A stretch of DNA of 64,000 nucleotides from Pictodentalium vernedei (Eukaryota; Mollusca; Scaphopoda; Dentaliida; Dentaliidae), in contig CM062288.1 of assembly GCA_031216915.1 (NCBI GenBank), forward strand, positions 175,501,919 to 175,565,918, written 5' to 3'. The translations under genes were made by a program, and so were the position numbers. The notes beneath the pieces were generated by a model. The model saw nothing but the letters and a program-made list of their open reading frames with translations, did no database searches and was not told where the DNA came from. Below are positions 46,358-58,069 of the stretch, piece after piece (positions within the stretch are counted from its first letter, which is position 1; every line of letters begins with the position of its first letter).

Positions 46358-46668
46358 TAATTATTTTTTATTAACTGGAACGACCTCGGTCCAACATGTG
46401 CTCACGACCTGAGCTATAATTAAGTTGATGCAAAAAAAAAAAAAAAAAATTTCCAGTTAGGCTTGGTTGGGCTTATTACAGATCTATATGTTTAACTTAT
46501 CATTGAATGCAGTCAAGGGTTAACTAATAATTAAATGATTAAAACTACTTCCATTTTCAAAAGTGGGGGTTGGACAAAATAAATTGTATCTGAATTGCAC
46601 CCCCCCCCCTCCCCTGCCACCGTTTGGGTGTTGATAGAAATATAACTGTTAATTGGTATAATTATTAT
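46358..46668. other. Spacer between H3b and H6, no gene
   Basis: About 310 bp with an A run (~46433-46449) and a C-tract (~46601). Nothing else is recognised. Confidence 0.6.
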
Positions 46669-48584
46669 AAATGAAAGTGTCAATGACACTGTAGCTCAAC
46701 TTGTCAAGACAAAGACATGTACATGTATAGTATGTGACACAGCAATGACAAACATCTAGGTAATGACCTGATAACAAAGGTACATATAAAGTATTGTAAC
46801 GGTCTGTACATGAATACTGACCGTTGCCTGTAACAAATGTATAGGTAAAGTATTGTAAAGGTGGGTGACAGTCAGATGCTGAACTAGAAAAAATCTTTGA
46901 GTCCCAGAGTGGGTCTGACTGAACCCCAAAATATTTGTTCTCATAGCACAGTGATAACAAAGGCACCCCAAAACACACTCGTTCCTGTCCCAAGGTGAAA
47001 ACAAAAGTACTCAAGAAGTTTTGTGAAGATCAGTTCATAAATACGAGCTGTATAGAACTTGTGACAAAAAACTGATTGGACCTAATTTCGGTACAAAATG
47101 GCCACTGGCAGCCATCTTGAATTTTGGACCGTACCCAGAAACACTCATTCTCATCCCAAGGAGATAACAAAGGTACCCAAGAAGTTTTGTGAAGATCGGT
47201 TCATAAATACAGCCTCTACCCTGAGCCGTATTGACATGTGTGCTTACATTGTGTAAGTAGCACTGAATAAATCAAAGTTCATCTAATTTGCATAATTTCG
47301 GCACGAAAAAAAACCCCTTACAATATGTGATGTATTCCATGTTACTAAACATTCATGCAAAAATTTATTCAAATCAGAACTTTCATACAGAAGTTCTATA
47401 CAAAAGACTGATTGCACTAATTTTGGTACAAAATGGCTGCTGGAGGCCATCTTGAATTTCGGACCACACCCAAAAACACTCGCTCTCATCCCACGGTGAT
47501 AACAAAGGTACCCAAGAAGTTTCGTAAAGATTGGTTCATAAATATGGCCTCTAGTCTGAGCTGTATAGAAGATGTGTACAAAAAACTGATTAGACCTAAT
47601 TTCGGTACAAAATGGCCACTGGCAGCCATCTTGAATTTTAGACCGCACCCAGAAACACTCGTTCTCGTCCCAAGGTGATAACAAAGGTACCCAAGACATT
47701 TCGTGAAGATCAGTTCATAAATACAGACTCTAGTCTGAGCCGTATTGACATGTGTACTTACTGTGTGTAAGTCGCACTGAAAAAATCAAAGTTCATCTAA
47801 TTTGCATAATTTCTGCACGAGAAAAAAACCCGTATTATATGTGATGCATCCCATGGTACTAAACATTCACACAAAATAATTATTCAAATCAGGGTTTTCA
47901 TATGGAAGTTCTGTGCAAAAATCTGATTGCACCTAATTTTGTACAAAATGGCTGCCATCGGCCATCTTGAATTTTGGACCGGACCCAAAAACACTCGTTC
48001 TCGTCCCACGGTGATACCAAAGGTACCCAAGAAGTTTTGTGAAGATCGGTTCATAAATACGGCCTCTAGCCCGAGCCGTATTGGCATTTGCACTTACAGT
48101 GCTGAAAGTAACCACAAAAAACATCAAAATTAGTCTAATTTGCACAAGAGAAAAAAACCCGTATTATATGTGATGTATCCCATGGTACTAAACATTCATA
48201 CAAAAAATTATTCAAATCAGAGCTTTCATATGGAAGTTCTGTACAAAAAACAGATTTCTGCATCGTCGGTACAAAATGGCGGCTGGCAGCCATCTTGAAT
48301 TTCGGACCGGACCCAAAAACACTCGTTCTCGTCCCACGGTCATAACAAAGGTACCCAAGAAGTTTTGTAAAGATCGGTTCATAAATACGGCCTCTAGCCC
48401 GAGCCATAGCAGCTTGGCACTTACAGCTCTGAAAGTAACACTAAATAAATCAAAGTCAGTCTAATTTGCATAATTTACGCACGAGAAAAAAACCCGTATT
48501 ATATGTGATGTATCCCATGGTACTAAACATTTATACAAAACTTTATTCAAATCAGAACTTTCATACAGAAGTTCTGTACAAAAA
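46669..48584 (+). mobile_element. HINE-like element H6, left part
   Basis: Close relative of H5: same 5' end ('atgaaagtgtcaatgacac'), same units and spacers. It is cut at 48584, inside the unit 'gttctgtacaaaaa', by DIRS-B. The rest resumes at 55586. Confidence 0.8.
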
Positions 48585-48625
48585 GTTAAAAAATTTATAG
48601 TAATTTATATATTTTTTATACTTAC

Positions 48626-48811
48626 CAATGACCCAGACATAGCTGGTGCTAACTCTTAAAATATAGGGCCAAACACAAATTTTGCCCCCCAATCCCCAAA
48701 ATTTGCATCTAAAACTAAAGAAAACATGTCCTGAGAGGCCCTCCACACTTCGCCCCTACTGCGCATGCGCAGTGTCAAGGACGTTCCGAAATTGGCGCCA
48801 TTAATCATTCT
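48626..48811. repeat. DIRS-B inverted terminal repeat, left (3' end of element)
   Basis: ~187 bp repeated inverted at 55383-55570, with landmarks 'ccagacatagctggtgctaa', 'ccccccaatccccaaaattt' and 'ctactgcgcatgcgcagtg'. Outside it, 48585-48625 is the AT-rich extension unique to this end. Confidence 0.9.
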
Positions 48812-48886
48812 AATAACCAGTGCCTGGTAAGCGCTATGTACTCAGCGGGGAGGCAAGAGTTCCCAACTCCTGGGAGGGCCATCCCC

Positions 48887-48968
48887 GTCTGGGTCATTGG
48901 TAAGTATAAAAAATATATAAATTACTATAAATTTTTTAACATTTTTATACTGTACCAATGACCCAGAC
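48887..48968. repeat. DIRS-B internal complementary region
   Basis: 'gtctgggtcattggtaagta' to 'aaattttttaac' is the reverse complement of the left outer end (48585-48630). From 48941, 'atttttatactgtaccaatg' is the reverse complement of the right outer end (about 55560-55585). The junction between 48940 and 48941 therefore marks the exact circle junction of the element. Confidence 0.92.
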
Positions 48969-50338
48969 ATAGCTGAATAGTAAAAAGGCTGGAGGGCCAA
49001 GGACATAGAGCAAAATGGAATACGCTCAATAAAATAAAATAGAGTCATCCCCTGTAGGGAAAAGAAGTAATAGGCCTTACATGTATCTTTCTTATTTATG
49101 ATAAATTAGAAAGATACAACACCTTCCAAAAATTGAGCTTCATACATCCATGTACTCTATTAATATCCAATAATCCTTGTACTAATAATTTTTAAAGTAA
49201 GCCAATAATAAAGTAAGTCTAGAGAATAGAGACTCTTATACTCCTAAAAGTGTGTGAGAATTGCATAATCATGTCCGTTGACATATGCAATATTCAAAAG
49301 CTATACTTTAAAAACTAAGACTAGAATGAATTTTATAAACTTAAACTTCTCACTAAACAACCATCCCAATAACAGCTCAGAATTACTAACTCCGGAGGAG
49401 GTATCCCCTTGTTTTCATAGTAAAAACAGGTGACCCAAGGGAACACCCTCCCCCTCCCTTTTTCTTGCCCTGGGTCAAATAGCCCAGAGCGAAGAGGGCA
49501 GCCGAACGGAGACACTGCTGAAACAGACAGCCTACCTAGCTATAGTAGCAACTGTTAAGTGAATGACATTCTGAGCAGTAGATAATAGACCTAACAATAG
49601 AGGCCTCCAGAAATGGACTCGATATTTCTGAGATAAAATTCATGAATGGATGGCTGAGCGCAATGAGCAGCCTTCAAAAATCTATAATAGCAACACTATT
49701 AATGTAAGCCCAAGAAGTAGAAGAACTCTTACTTCATGAGCCGAAATCTTAAGCACAACTGCTAAGCCAATGATATACCATAAGCAGTACGCTAGTTAAT
49801 AGAATCCATTAACAATAAAATGGAGCGTAACATCCTTCTACTAGACATCAAAGACAGAAGAAGCTTACGCCCTTGTAATAAACAGATATCTGTTTATAAA
49901 TACATAAACTGTACCCGGAAAGAGTAAAGGCCTATGCCCATACGAAGACGGAAGGACCTTAAAATAATAGGTTCCGGATAATAGGAGCCTAACTCTTATG
50001 CAACAATCCAACCTAAATAGTAACGGAAGTATTGATTCCGAAACTATGAAAGTGAAAATCATCCATCGATAGTGCATGAAACTCACTGACTCTACAGTAA
50101 AAGAGAAACCAACAGAATTACTGTCTAAAAGGTCAGAATTTGAAAACTACCGTTTCCAGAGGCTCAAATGATTACTTAGCTAAATAAGAACCTGAAGTTA
50201 AAATCCGTATAGGAATTTAATCTAAAGATTCTAAGTCTATTTATCAAAAAGTTACTAACTGACTTAGATAAAGAGACAAAAGACTCGATTGTAAACTATC
50301 ATAGAGTGCATAGGTATGAGGTAACATAAACCTATAAC
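48969..50338. other. DIRS-B 3' portion, no recognisable protein
   Basis: Element DNA shared almost base for base with D (59396-60762). By position it lies beyond the recombinase remnant. The reading frames are short and match nothing. Confidence 0.5.
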
Positions 50339-50611
50339 CTAAATAACCACAGGCTGCAGTAGATCTTGTGAAACAAGTATACTAAAAAATAGCAATGAGT
50401 AGTATGGAGGGATCAACCATATGAACATAATGATCCCTACACCACGACGGAAGAGCCTCCACTTTAGTCGCATAGAATAGCGAAGAAGAGGATCTCCTAT
50501 AGTAAGAAATCGCGTCCAAAGCTCGTCCAGTACAGTGCTTACAATGCAATACGGACCACACAACGGAATACATGAAGGTTGCGACCTTGCTGGTTGTGAT
50601 AAAGATGACAC
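50339..50611 (-). pseudogene. DIRS-B recombinase-domain remnant
   Basis: Short overlapping frames with 'LPSWCRDHYVHMVDPSI' resemble, in place and sequence, the recombinase N-terminal domain remnant of DIRS-C. Broken; no catalytic residues can be assigned. Confidence 0.5.
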
Positions 50612-51014
50612 GATTTACCCAGTGAAAAAAGATCCTCACATAGAGGAAGATTTCACGTTAAGATCCACAGTAGACAAGAGAGTAAATTACTCATGATCTC
50701 TGTGAAGATAGAGATGCTATCAACAGAAATGTATTGTGGTTGTTTATCTTAGCAATGCCTGCTAAAAACAACAGCGCCGGAGGATACGCGTATCCTATCA
50801 TTCCGTCCTATAGATCAATAGAGCGTTAACAGTATTAGCTCAGAGATCTGGACAAGCCAACACATACGTCTGCAATTGATTAGCAAGCTGTGTCATAAAT
50901 AAAACATCATTGGGCGCTCCCATAGATAGCAAATCTGATTGAATACTTGTTTGTTGAGAGTCCATTCTGACAGCAACAAGCGACCCGTAAGAGAACGGGA
51001 GTGCGATAAAACAA

Positions 51015-51900
51015 TCAGACGACCCAGAATATGACGGACCAAAACTGAACTTGGTGTACTATAACCAACAGACGGATTCTTTCCATTAAATTGAATAACA
51101 GAAACGAAAGAGTGCCTCCCTGGTTCCGGAGATACGCCACTACTGTCGAATTAAAGGACAGGAATTTGGGCATGCGTTTCTGAATAATGTTCATGCAATG
51201 ACATAAAGCAAGCCTAAAAAACATTATTCCGCGGAAGTTAAACTAATAGCTAAAAGACTGCGGAACCCAAAAACCCTGGCACTTCGAATCCGTAGGGATC
51301 AGTATATATCCCAATCTGTTTGACTGGCAACCGTCATAACAGCCACACTCGGGTCCGGCAACTGCGGCGGCACTCTCTGAGTCAACCACCGAATGTTTGC
51401 CCCAGTCTGAATCTCTTGTAACACTAGATAAACAAGAGAATGTATAATCAAGCAATTCATGGATTGCCGGAAAGTTGCCGTCGAAGAGAAGCTCCTCCGA
51501 GAACGAAGCGACTCTGAGAGAGTTCTTAACCTACTATCCACGCGTGGATGTAGCTAGGGCTGCATCACGTCTAACCAACTCCAATCAGCCACTGAAGGGC
51601 GGAGTTATACGTGAACAAACTACTGCCCTCAAAAGAAATTACATTGAGAATAATATCCCGTAAATCTTTTCTTGAAGACGTAATGATAACGCCTCAGTAA
51701 GGCGGATTACGTATAATAAAGCGTCTAAGTTAAGTCTACTATACATAATGTCGTTCCCAACATTGAAATTGGAAAAGACATAAACGGCGAAAAAGAATAT
51801 ATGCAGTCTTTAATCACACCGTCTAGACGCATATGAACTCTCGGTATGCCCTGCTCTGCCAAAATAAACTATATGTAAAAAAGATAAAATGGCAGAAATG
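51015..51900 (-). pseudogene. DIRS-B RNase H/RT remnant
   Basis: 'NSTVVAYLRNQGGTLSFLLF' near 51120 is the DIRS RNase H block also seen in A and C. Upstream fragments ('NIRWLTQRVPPQLPDPSVAV') match the segment before RNase H. Broken in many places. Confidence 0.7.
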
Positions 51901-52159
51901 AGCCACGCGGACAAGAAACTAAACTATCATGCTTAGTAGCAGGCTTGTATATATATATAAATATATAGCGTCGAAAAATAAAACACATGTTGTAATGACA
52001 ATATTGGACTGCGTCGGTAAGTCAGGGACAAAGTCCCTGTACCGATCGAAAAATCCGAGTCCAATGACGCTATAAGTCTCTTATCCAAGATCACAGCAAT
52101 GAAGTCCGAAAAATAATCACTGGAAGAAATGCCAGAAGATATGAAAGGCATCTTCCGAT

Positions 52160-54200
52160 ACTACTAAAGGGAAAACTCGAAATCTTTCGAATCCCTTTCG
52201 CCATCCTGTCGGACCCTATAAAGCGTTCGGTCGTCCGTAGCTTGATGCAACCGCGGACCGCACCGACCCAGCGCCGTCGGATAATTCCTGATTCGACCGA
52301 GAAACCGTCAATTGCTGGGATGCTGCGAAACAACTGTGCTAACTCGGATAGCACGTCCGTCACTGAGGCCTGAGGAGCAGCGGTCTTACGATGCATTGCC
52401 GCAGGAAGCTCCGAGAACGTTACCCCGTGCATACTTCCAATATGCGAGCGAATGGAGTGTATAGGCCTCGTGTCCCTTGGCTACCGGATGGCGCGACCTA
52501 TTCGCTGTGGAATCACTGAATGCCGAAACTGATCGGATACTCGAGGTCACGTAGCCAATGTGCGGTCGTGTGCCCTGCTGTGAGGATGAGGAAGCATTAA
52601 AGACAGTCTCTCGGACTGTCAATATAACGGAGCGTCCCGAGCAACGGACATATGCTCCGAATGTAAAATATCTGAACCACAACATGCGGTCCCCTATGTA
52701 GTTGGCTTCCTCCGATCTGTCCTCAATCTGCCGTCACTGGGTGAGTACTAAAGTAATTAAAGTGCTCGCATCACCCAAATCTCCTTCCTAGACCGCAACG
52801 GACGAACCCGGCAGCCGAACCATTCGATGAATGTACGCTACACCGGGTGAGCTAGCGAATGTCACTCCGTAAGCGATAGACATATTCCATGAGCACTTAT
52901 TGCCGCTAACTCTTCATTAACTATGACGACAGAGGCACACTTTTGAAAGACATCTCCATAACTCTTCGAACAAGAAACCAGAAATGCTTGGATAGCAAGC
53001 ATAAAATAATAATATATATAGCGTCGTTCAATAATTCGAAAGTTTGTGTGACATTATTGGACTATGTCGGAACTGAGGGACGATGTCCCTGAACCGAACC
53101 AAAAATTTCTAAGTCCACCGACGCTATCAGTTTCTTATCCGGCATCGCAGCATATGTTGTTCCGAAAGGGAAAGCTTGAAATCCACCGAATCCCTTTCGG
53201 TATCCCGTCGGACCGGATGAAACTTTCGGACGTCCGTACCCGCTTCCGCGGAGCGTCCCGACCCAGCATCGTCGGATAAAATATATGCGACAGATTCAGT
53301 TGATGCTGGGATGCTGCGATAAACTGTGCTATTAAGGAAAGCACGTCCGTTCCCGAGGCCTGTGCAGTAGCGGACTTACGATGCATTGCCGCTGGAAGCT
53401 CCGTGTACGCTGACTCCCGCATACTTCCTATGCGAACGTCCGGAGTCTGCAGGCCTCGAGTCCCCGGCTACCGACCCAGCGCTGTCGGATAATTCTCGAT
53501 CCGACACCGTTTCTGTCGGCTGCTGGGATGCTGCGATGAGCTGTGCTATGTGCACAAGAATGTCCGGCGTCGAGACCTGCGGAGGCGCAGTCTATCGCTG
53601 CTTCGCCGAGGGCAGCTCCGCATCAGATGGCTCCCGCATACTTTTCCTATGCGAACGTCCGGAGTCCATCAGTCTCAAATCCCTGGCTGCCAGATGGTGT
53701 GACCTGGTCGCCGAAGAATCCTTGATCGGCGAAGCTGGTAATATATCGGCGGTCACGCAGCCAAGGTGCGGTCGTGTGCGCTGACGAGAAGAGGAAGCCT
53801 TAGCAGTCTCAGCGGACTGCCTATACAACGGAGCGTCCCGAGCGACGGACGTATGCTCCGCTAACGACACATTTGTACCACAACATCTGGGGCCAGATGT
53901 TGTTGAACGAGAGAGGGGCCTCTCCCGCTTGCCGTCCGGATGGACCGGAACGAGCTATGAACCGGACTAAAAGGCTTCCTCCGTTCTCCCTCCGATCCGC
54001 CGTCACTGGGTGTGCATTAAGTTAATTTTATAGTGCTCGCATCACCCCAAAATTCCTTCTAGACCGCAACGGACGAACCCGGCTGCCGAACCATTCGGTG
54101 AATGGACGCTACACCGGGCGAGCTAGCGGACGTCAAAGGCCGTCGAACCTACTAGGGTCCTCTTAGGCAATTGGCGTATTACATGAGCACTTTTCCGCTA
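52160..54200 (-). pseudogene. DIRS-B Gag region relic with internal duplications
   Basis: GC-rich block. The segment with 'tgctgggatgctgcga' and 'ttacgatgcattgccgc' occurs at about 52255-52500, again at about 53260-53470, and in weaker form at about 53465-53690. The following block 'ccgaaccattcgatgaatgt' / 'gctacaccgggtgagctagc' occurs at about 52815 and 54090. So roughly 1.0-1.3 kb is duplicated in tandem. The position corresponds to Gag in copy A. The relic is broken. Confidence 0.55.
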
Positions 54201-55382
54201 GCCCTTCATTAATTGTGACGACGGAGGCACACTGTTGGAAGACATCACAGATACATCACCCTAATCTTGATCGTCTGAAATAGAAATTGATAAAGTAGAG
54301 TGACCCTGCGGGGAAAGGACCGGAGTGTCCAAATCCCCAACAACATACCGTGACATACGCTTCCCATATTGTCATCGAAATCATACGATACAGAACCGGA
54401 GTTAATGCGAGTACACTGACCACATATAGAATGATAATAAGGTCAGAGGAAGACTTCCTCTTAAAACAATTGATCAATATCCTTTCAATGTGAAAAGAAA
54501 ACAAGTCCTGGTACTCGCACTAACCCCTGGCAATCAAAATACATAATAATAATATGATCCATTAATATAGAAAAAATAATTGAAATCAAAATATTTTGAA
54601 AAAATATTTTTTCAGAACAGCCCAAGTTTCTGAAAAGTAACGTTGAGCCCCAATGGATCCCAAGCCTAAGTGTGGACAAAAATTTTAAAAATATTTCTAA
54701 ACAATTTATTCAACACTTACGAACAATAATAATGTATCTAGTTATGATTGAAATAACATAAAGATATTATTATTTAGAAATCCCCCCCTCACACAGAGGG
54801 CTGTTGTAAATGTAAACAATGAGTGTAAAAACACTAAAATAAGACTCCAGGCACCCAGGCCCGAAATCAGTTATCAAAAATACACCATCTGATGCAAAAC
54901 AGAGACTTCCAGGGAAGAAACTGCAGAACATCAGATGGTAGATGCAGAACACAACGCCTAACCACCCGTAGGTGAAGACGTAAACATGGGGAAAGAACAG
55001 AATTCATTCTGTTATTTAGCTAAACTCCCAAGAAATTTTTAGTAATAATAATTACAGAAATTATGCCAAAAGCATGGGAGAATAGCAAGGGGGAACTTAA
55101 AGGACAGGGAGAGAGGAAAAACACTTGAAAAAACAGTGTAACTAAATAATCAGAATGACAACAAAATGGCTGCTGCCTTGAAAATAGGTAACTTAACATA
55201 ATTTCATTAAAAAATTTTAAGTTACAGCCCTGATAATATTCTGTCACACATTCTTTTCCTCTCCTCCTTTTCTATCCTCCTTAGAATCACCATTTCACTA
55301 ATATTTATGTGTCTGGCATCATTTAAACTGAGATTTAAAAGCACAAAGATCAGTCAGATGTTAACTGATGAAGGGCCAAACT
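54201..55382. other. DIRS-B 5' leader region
   Basis: AT-rich noncoding element DNA between the Gag relic and the right terminal repeat. No frame is recognised. Confidence 0.5.
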
Positions 55383-55570
55383 TAGAATGATTAATGGCGC
55401 CAATTTCGGAACGTCCTTGACACTGCGCATGCGCAGTAGGGGCGAAGTGTGGAGGGCCTCTCAGGACATGTTTTCTTTAGTTTTAGATGCAAATTTTGGG
55501 GATTGGGGGGCAAAATTTGTGTTTGGCCCTATATTTTAAGAGTTAGCACCAGCTATGTCTGGGTCATTGG
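55383..55570. repeat. DIRS-B inverted terminal repeat, right (5' end of element)
   Basis: Reverse complement of 48626-48811. The element ends 15 bp further at 55585 ('acagtataaaaat'). Confidence 0.9.
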
Positions 55571-55585
55571 TACAGTATAAAAATA

Positions 55586-55833
55586 CTGATTTTTGCATCA
55601 TCGGTACAAAATGGCCACTGACAGCCATCTTGAATTTCGGACCACACCTAAAAACACTCGTTCCCATCCCAGGGTCATAACAAAGGTACACAAGAAGTTT
55701 CGTAAAGATCGGTTCATAAATACGACCTCTAGCCCGAGCCATAGCCAATTGTTGACGTATGGACAGACGGACAGACGGACGACGGGCCATGACAATAGCT
55801 CAAATTTGACTTCGTCAAAGTTGAGCTAAAAAT
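55586..55833 (+). mobile_element. HINE-like element H6, right part
   Basis: Resumes the unit interrupted at 48584 ('actgatttttgcatcatcgg', 'gccatcttgaatttcgg'). It then has the GACGGACGG microsatellite (about 55761-55785) and the 3' hairpin 'tagctcaaatttgac' TTC 'gtcaaagttgagcta', as in H5. Confidence 0.85.
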
Positions 55834-56238
55834 AAACAAATAAAAAGGCAGCTATGTCCACCAGTGATATCCAAATTACTTCAAACAGAAATTATTTACC
55901 CAACATCAAAAATCAGTCAAAAGCCAATTTTACGGTCGGACGTTCTCTAACCACAAAGCCGTTTGTTTGGGGTGAATCGATATTCTGATTGGACATGCAT
56001 TTCTGAGTTAAATGGTTAAAGAAAAGCGCATTTGAATGAAAGAAAAACAGTGATCATATGTTTTGACTATTTATTCATCAATATCATATGAAAGAACACA
56101 CCAGAAAGTGTGTTTTTTAAATACGAGGGCATTATTTTTTCACAACATGTGTATGAGAAGTTAGCCATATTATCGTCTGAATGCTTTTCGCTCTGCACAG
56201 TTCGCCCCGTAGGGTTAAATTAAAGTAACATAACTTAG
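55834..56238. other. Spacer, no gene
   Basis: About 400 bp of AT-rich DNA between H6 and the Mutator-like element. Nothing recognised. Confidence 0.6.
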
Positions 56239-56247
56239 TATTTAGGT

Positions 56248-57383
56248 GGGTTCCAGACATTTTCCCCTAGGACATTTTCCCCTAAAAAACGTGTCACCTA
56301 GGGCATTTTCCCCTAATTTCAAATGATAGGGTGGACATTTTACCCTAGTTAGGAAGAAAAGAGTGGACATTTTCCCCAAACTAAAACTAGATGGCCACCA
56401 AAGGGTGGCTGATTCCCTTCGAAAAAAGCCTTGATAGCCATTCCAACCTTATTCGCGACACACCCTCTGGTTGTGGGCAATAATGATACCAAGTATCATT
56501 AATATCCTTGAAGGCTGTAAGAAGTTATGGAGCGGACACAAATTCCGTCTACGCCCGGACGGACAGATGGACAGACGGACGACGTCACGGCTAGATTCCC
56601 CCGAATTTTTTTCGGGGGAAAAAAAATTGAATTTCAAGATTTTATTACAAAAAAAAGAAAGAATTTGTTCCATTTAATGTCACACTATTTTCAAAGTACT
56701 AAATAAAAATAAAATAGGCATAGATAATTCATACAATATCAAGTTGAATTACTGTATAAACAGTAAGCTAGTCGATCTATCACACACAGTGTGCTGTATG
56801 GCATAACAATATCAAGTTGTATTGCTGTATAAACAGTAAGCTGGATGATATGTGTTTGATATATTGTGAGATGAAGACTTTAATGGTACTTTCAGCACTA
56901 AGAGGTGATAATTTAAAGCCATGGACGTTACTCTAAAACAAACCTCAGCACTATTTTGAAAACATGAGCTTATGTAAAAACAACCTTTTGGGTTATTATT
57001 TAATTATATTACAGACTTGCACCAAGGGTGTTCTCATCTAAGTCGTCTTGTAAATTTATTCTTAGCTGTATTATCATTGTTTGATTTCTCATAGTTTTAT
57101 TTGTACTACTTGCTACATGTATATTATTATCTTGTGCTAGCTATTTTAAAAAGAATAAACTATTACATGAAACCTTAATGACATTTTTATTTTTATTCTT
57201 CCAATTTTTTTACTATTTTATTCCATGAGAAATTAAAAAAAAATCTATGGGAACATGTCCTGGGTGAAAAATCTAGGAGTAATCAGTCTAGGGGAAAAAG
57301 TTCGGGGATGAATAATTAGGGTAAAATGTCCTAGGGGAAAATGCCCTAGTTGGAAATATCCTAGGGGAAAATATCCTGGACCC
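56248..57383. mobile_element. Mutator-like (MULE) non-autonomous TIR element with 9-bp TSD
   Basis: It begins GGGTTCCAGACATTTTCCCC and ends with the inverted counterpart ending CCTGGACCC. Flanks TATTTAGGT (56239-56247 and 57384-57392) are an exact 9-bp duplication, typical of Mutator-like elements. Both termini consist of short imperfect tandem copies of 'gacattttcccctag', so the TIR is itself a repeat array. The 1136-bp interior has no transposase frame and holds the small H8 insertion. Confidence 0.82.
56384..56624 (+). mobile_element. Short HINE-like element H8 inside the MULE
   Basis: About 240 bp: start 'aaactagatggccaccaaag' with a palindromic 'ccaccaaagggtgg', then 'gataccaagtatcatt', then a CGGACGGACAGATGGACAGACGG-type microsatellite, then the terminal hairpin 'ttcccccgaa' / 'ttcgggggaa' (56595-56620). 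It has all parts of the larger H elements but only one body unit. Confidence 0.65.
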
Positions 57384-57707
57384 TATTTAGGTATAAAGGC
57401 TTTGAAATGAATTCTTGAGGCATTCAAGCTGAAGTATGTCTCCAGTTTGCTACAAGCTTTTTTCACCGAACCTGAGCACACTGTGTGAGTGGAAGCTCCA
57501 CCACATGAGTGTTTTTGTCGTAATCAACCAATACTTACCCCTCCTCTAATCCCAGCCACTCAGTGTGTACTACAGGCAAATTATGGCAATTATGAATCAT
57601 GAACATACACAGTGGAGCACTGCATCAACAATGCTAATGCTGGTGGTTCATGTCACGGTCCTGGTCCAAATCTGAGCCTACAGCTTCATATGTAGAAGAC
57701 CGGCAGA

Positions 57708-57734
57708 GGGGGGGGGGGGGGGGGGGGGGGGAGG

Positions 57735-57768
<34 letters not shown>

Positions 57769-57769
57769 G
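57708..57769 (+). repeat. ~60-bp G-tract
   Basis: Nearly pure G with a single A-G-G-C interruption. It is the longest homopolymer-like tract in the window; its true length may be misread in sequencing. Confidence 0.9.
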
Positions 57770-58044
57770 GGAGAGATGTCGGGGGAGATAACCAGTAAAA
57801 TTCAGTGTTGTTCCCCCACCAAAAAACATTGACTCTATGCAAGACCTCCCTGGTATATTTACATCCCTTCCAGTTAAATAAATAAAAGTTCCGTCAAAGA
57901 GACTTCGCACTTTCAAAAATAGCAAAGTAGGACTGATCTGCAATTCCATCAAAGTGCCTCCGAAGCTCCACCAGCAGGAGGGCCACACCCACCTCAGGCC
58001 TATGACCTTCGGATATGCATGTGGCATATATCGACCTGGCTACA

Positions 58045-58069
58045 CCCCCCCCCCCCCCCCCCCCCCCCC
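58045..58069 (+). repeat. ~25-bp C homopolymer
   Basis: Uninterrupted C run about 275 bp downstream of the G-tract. The two could pair as an inverted repeat. Confidence 0.9.

Larger units (their letters stand above)
48585..55585 (-). mobile_element. DIRS-type retroelement B, structurally full length, coding broken
   Basis: 7.0 kb inserted in H6 without target duplication. The flanks 'gttctgtacaaaaa' and 'actgatttttgcatcatcgg' join to give the unbroken H6 unit seen at 30105-30130. The inverted terminal repeats and internal complementary region are intact. In minus-strand order come a Gag region (about 52.1-54.2 kb), RT/RNase H remnants (about 51.0-51.9 kb) and a recombinase-domain remnant (about 50.3-50.6 kb). 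It is broken very many times, so no frame longer than ~113 codons remains, yet it is nearly identical to copy D. Confidence 0.88.
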
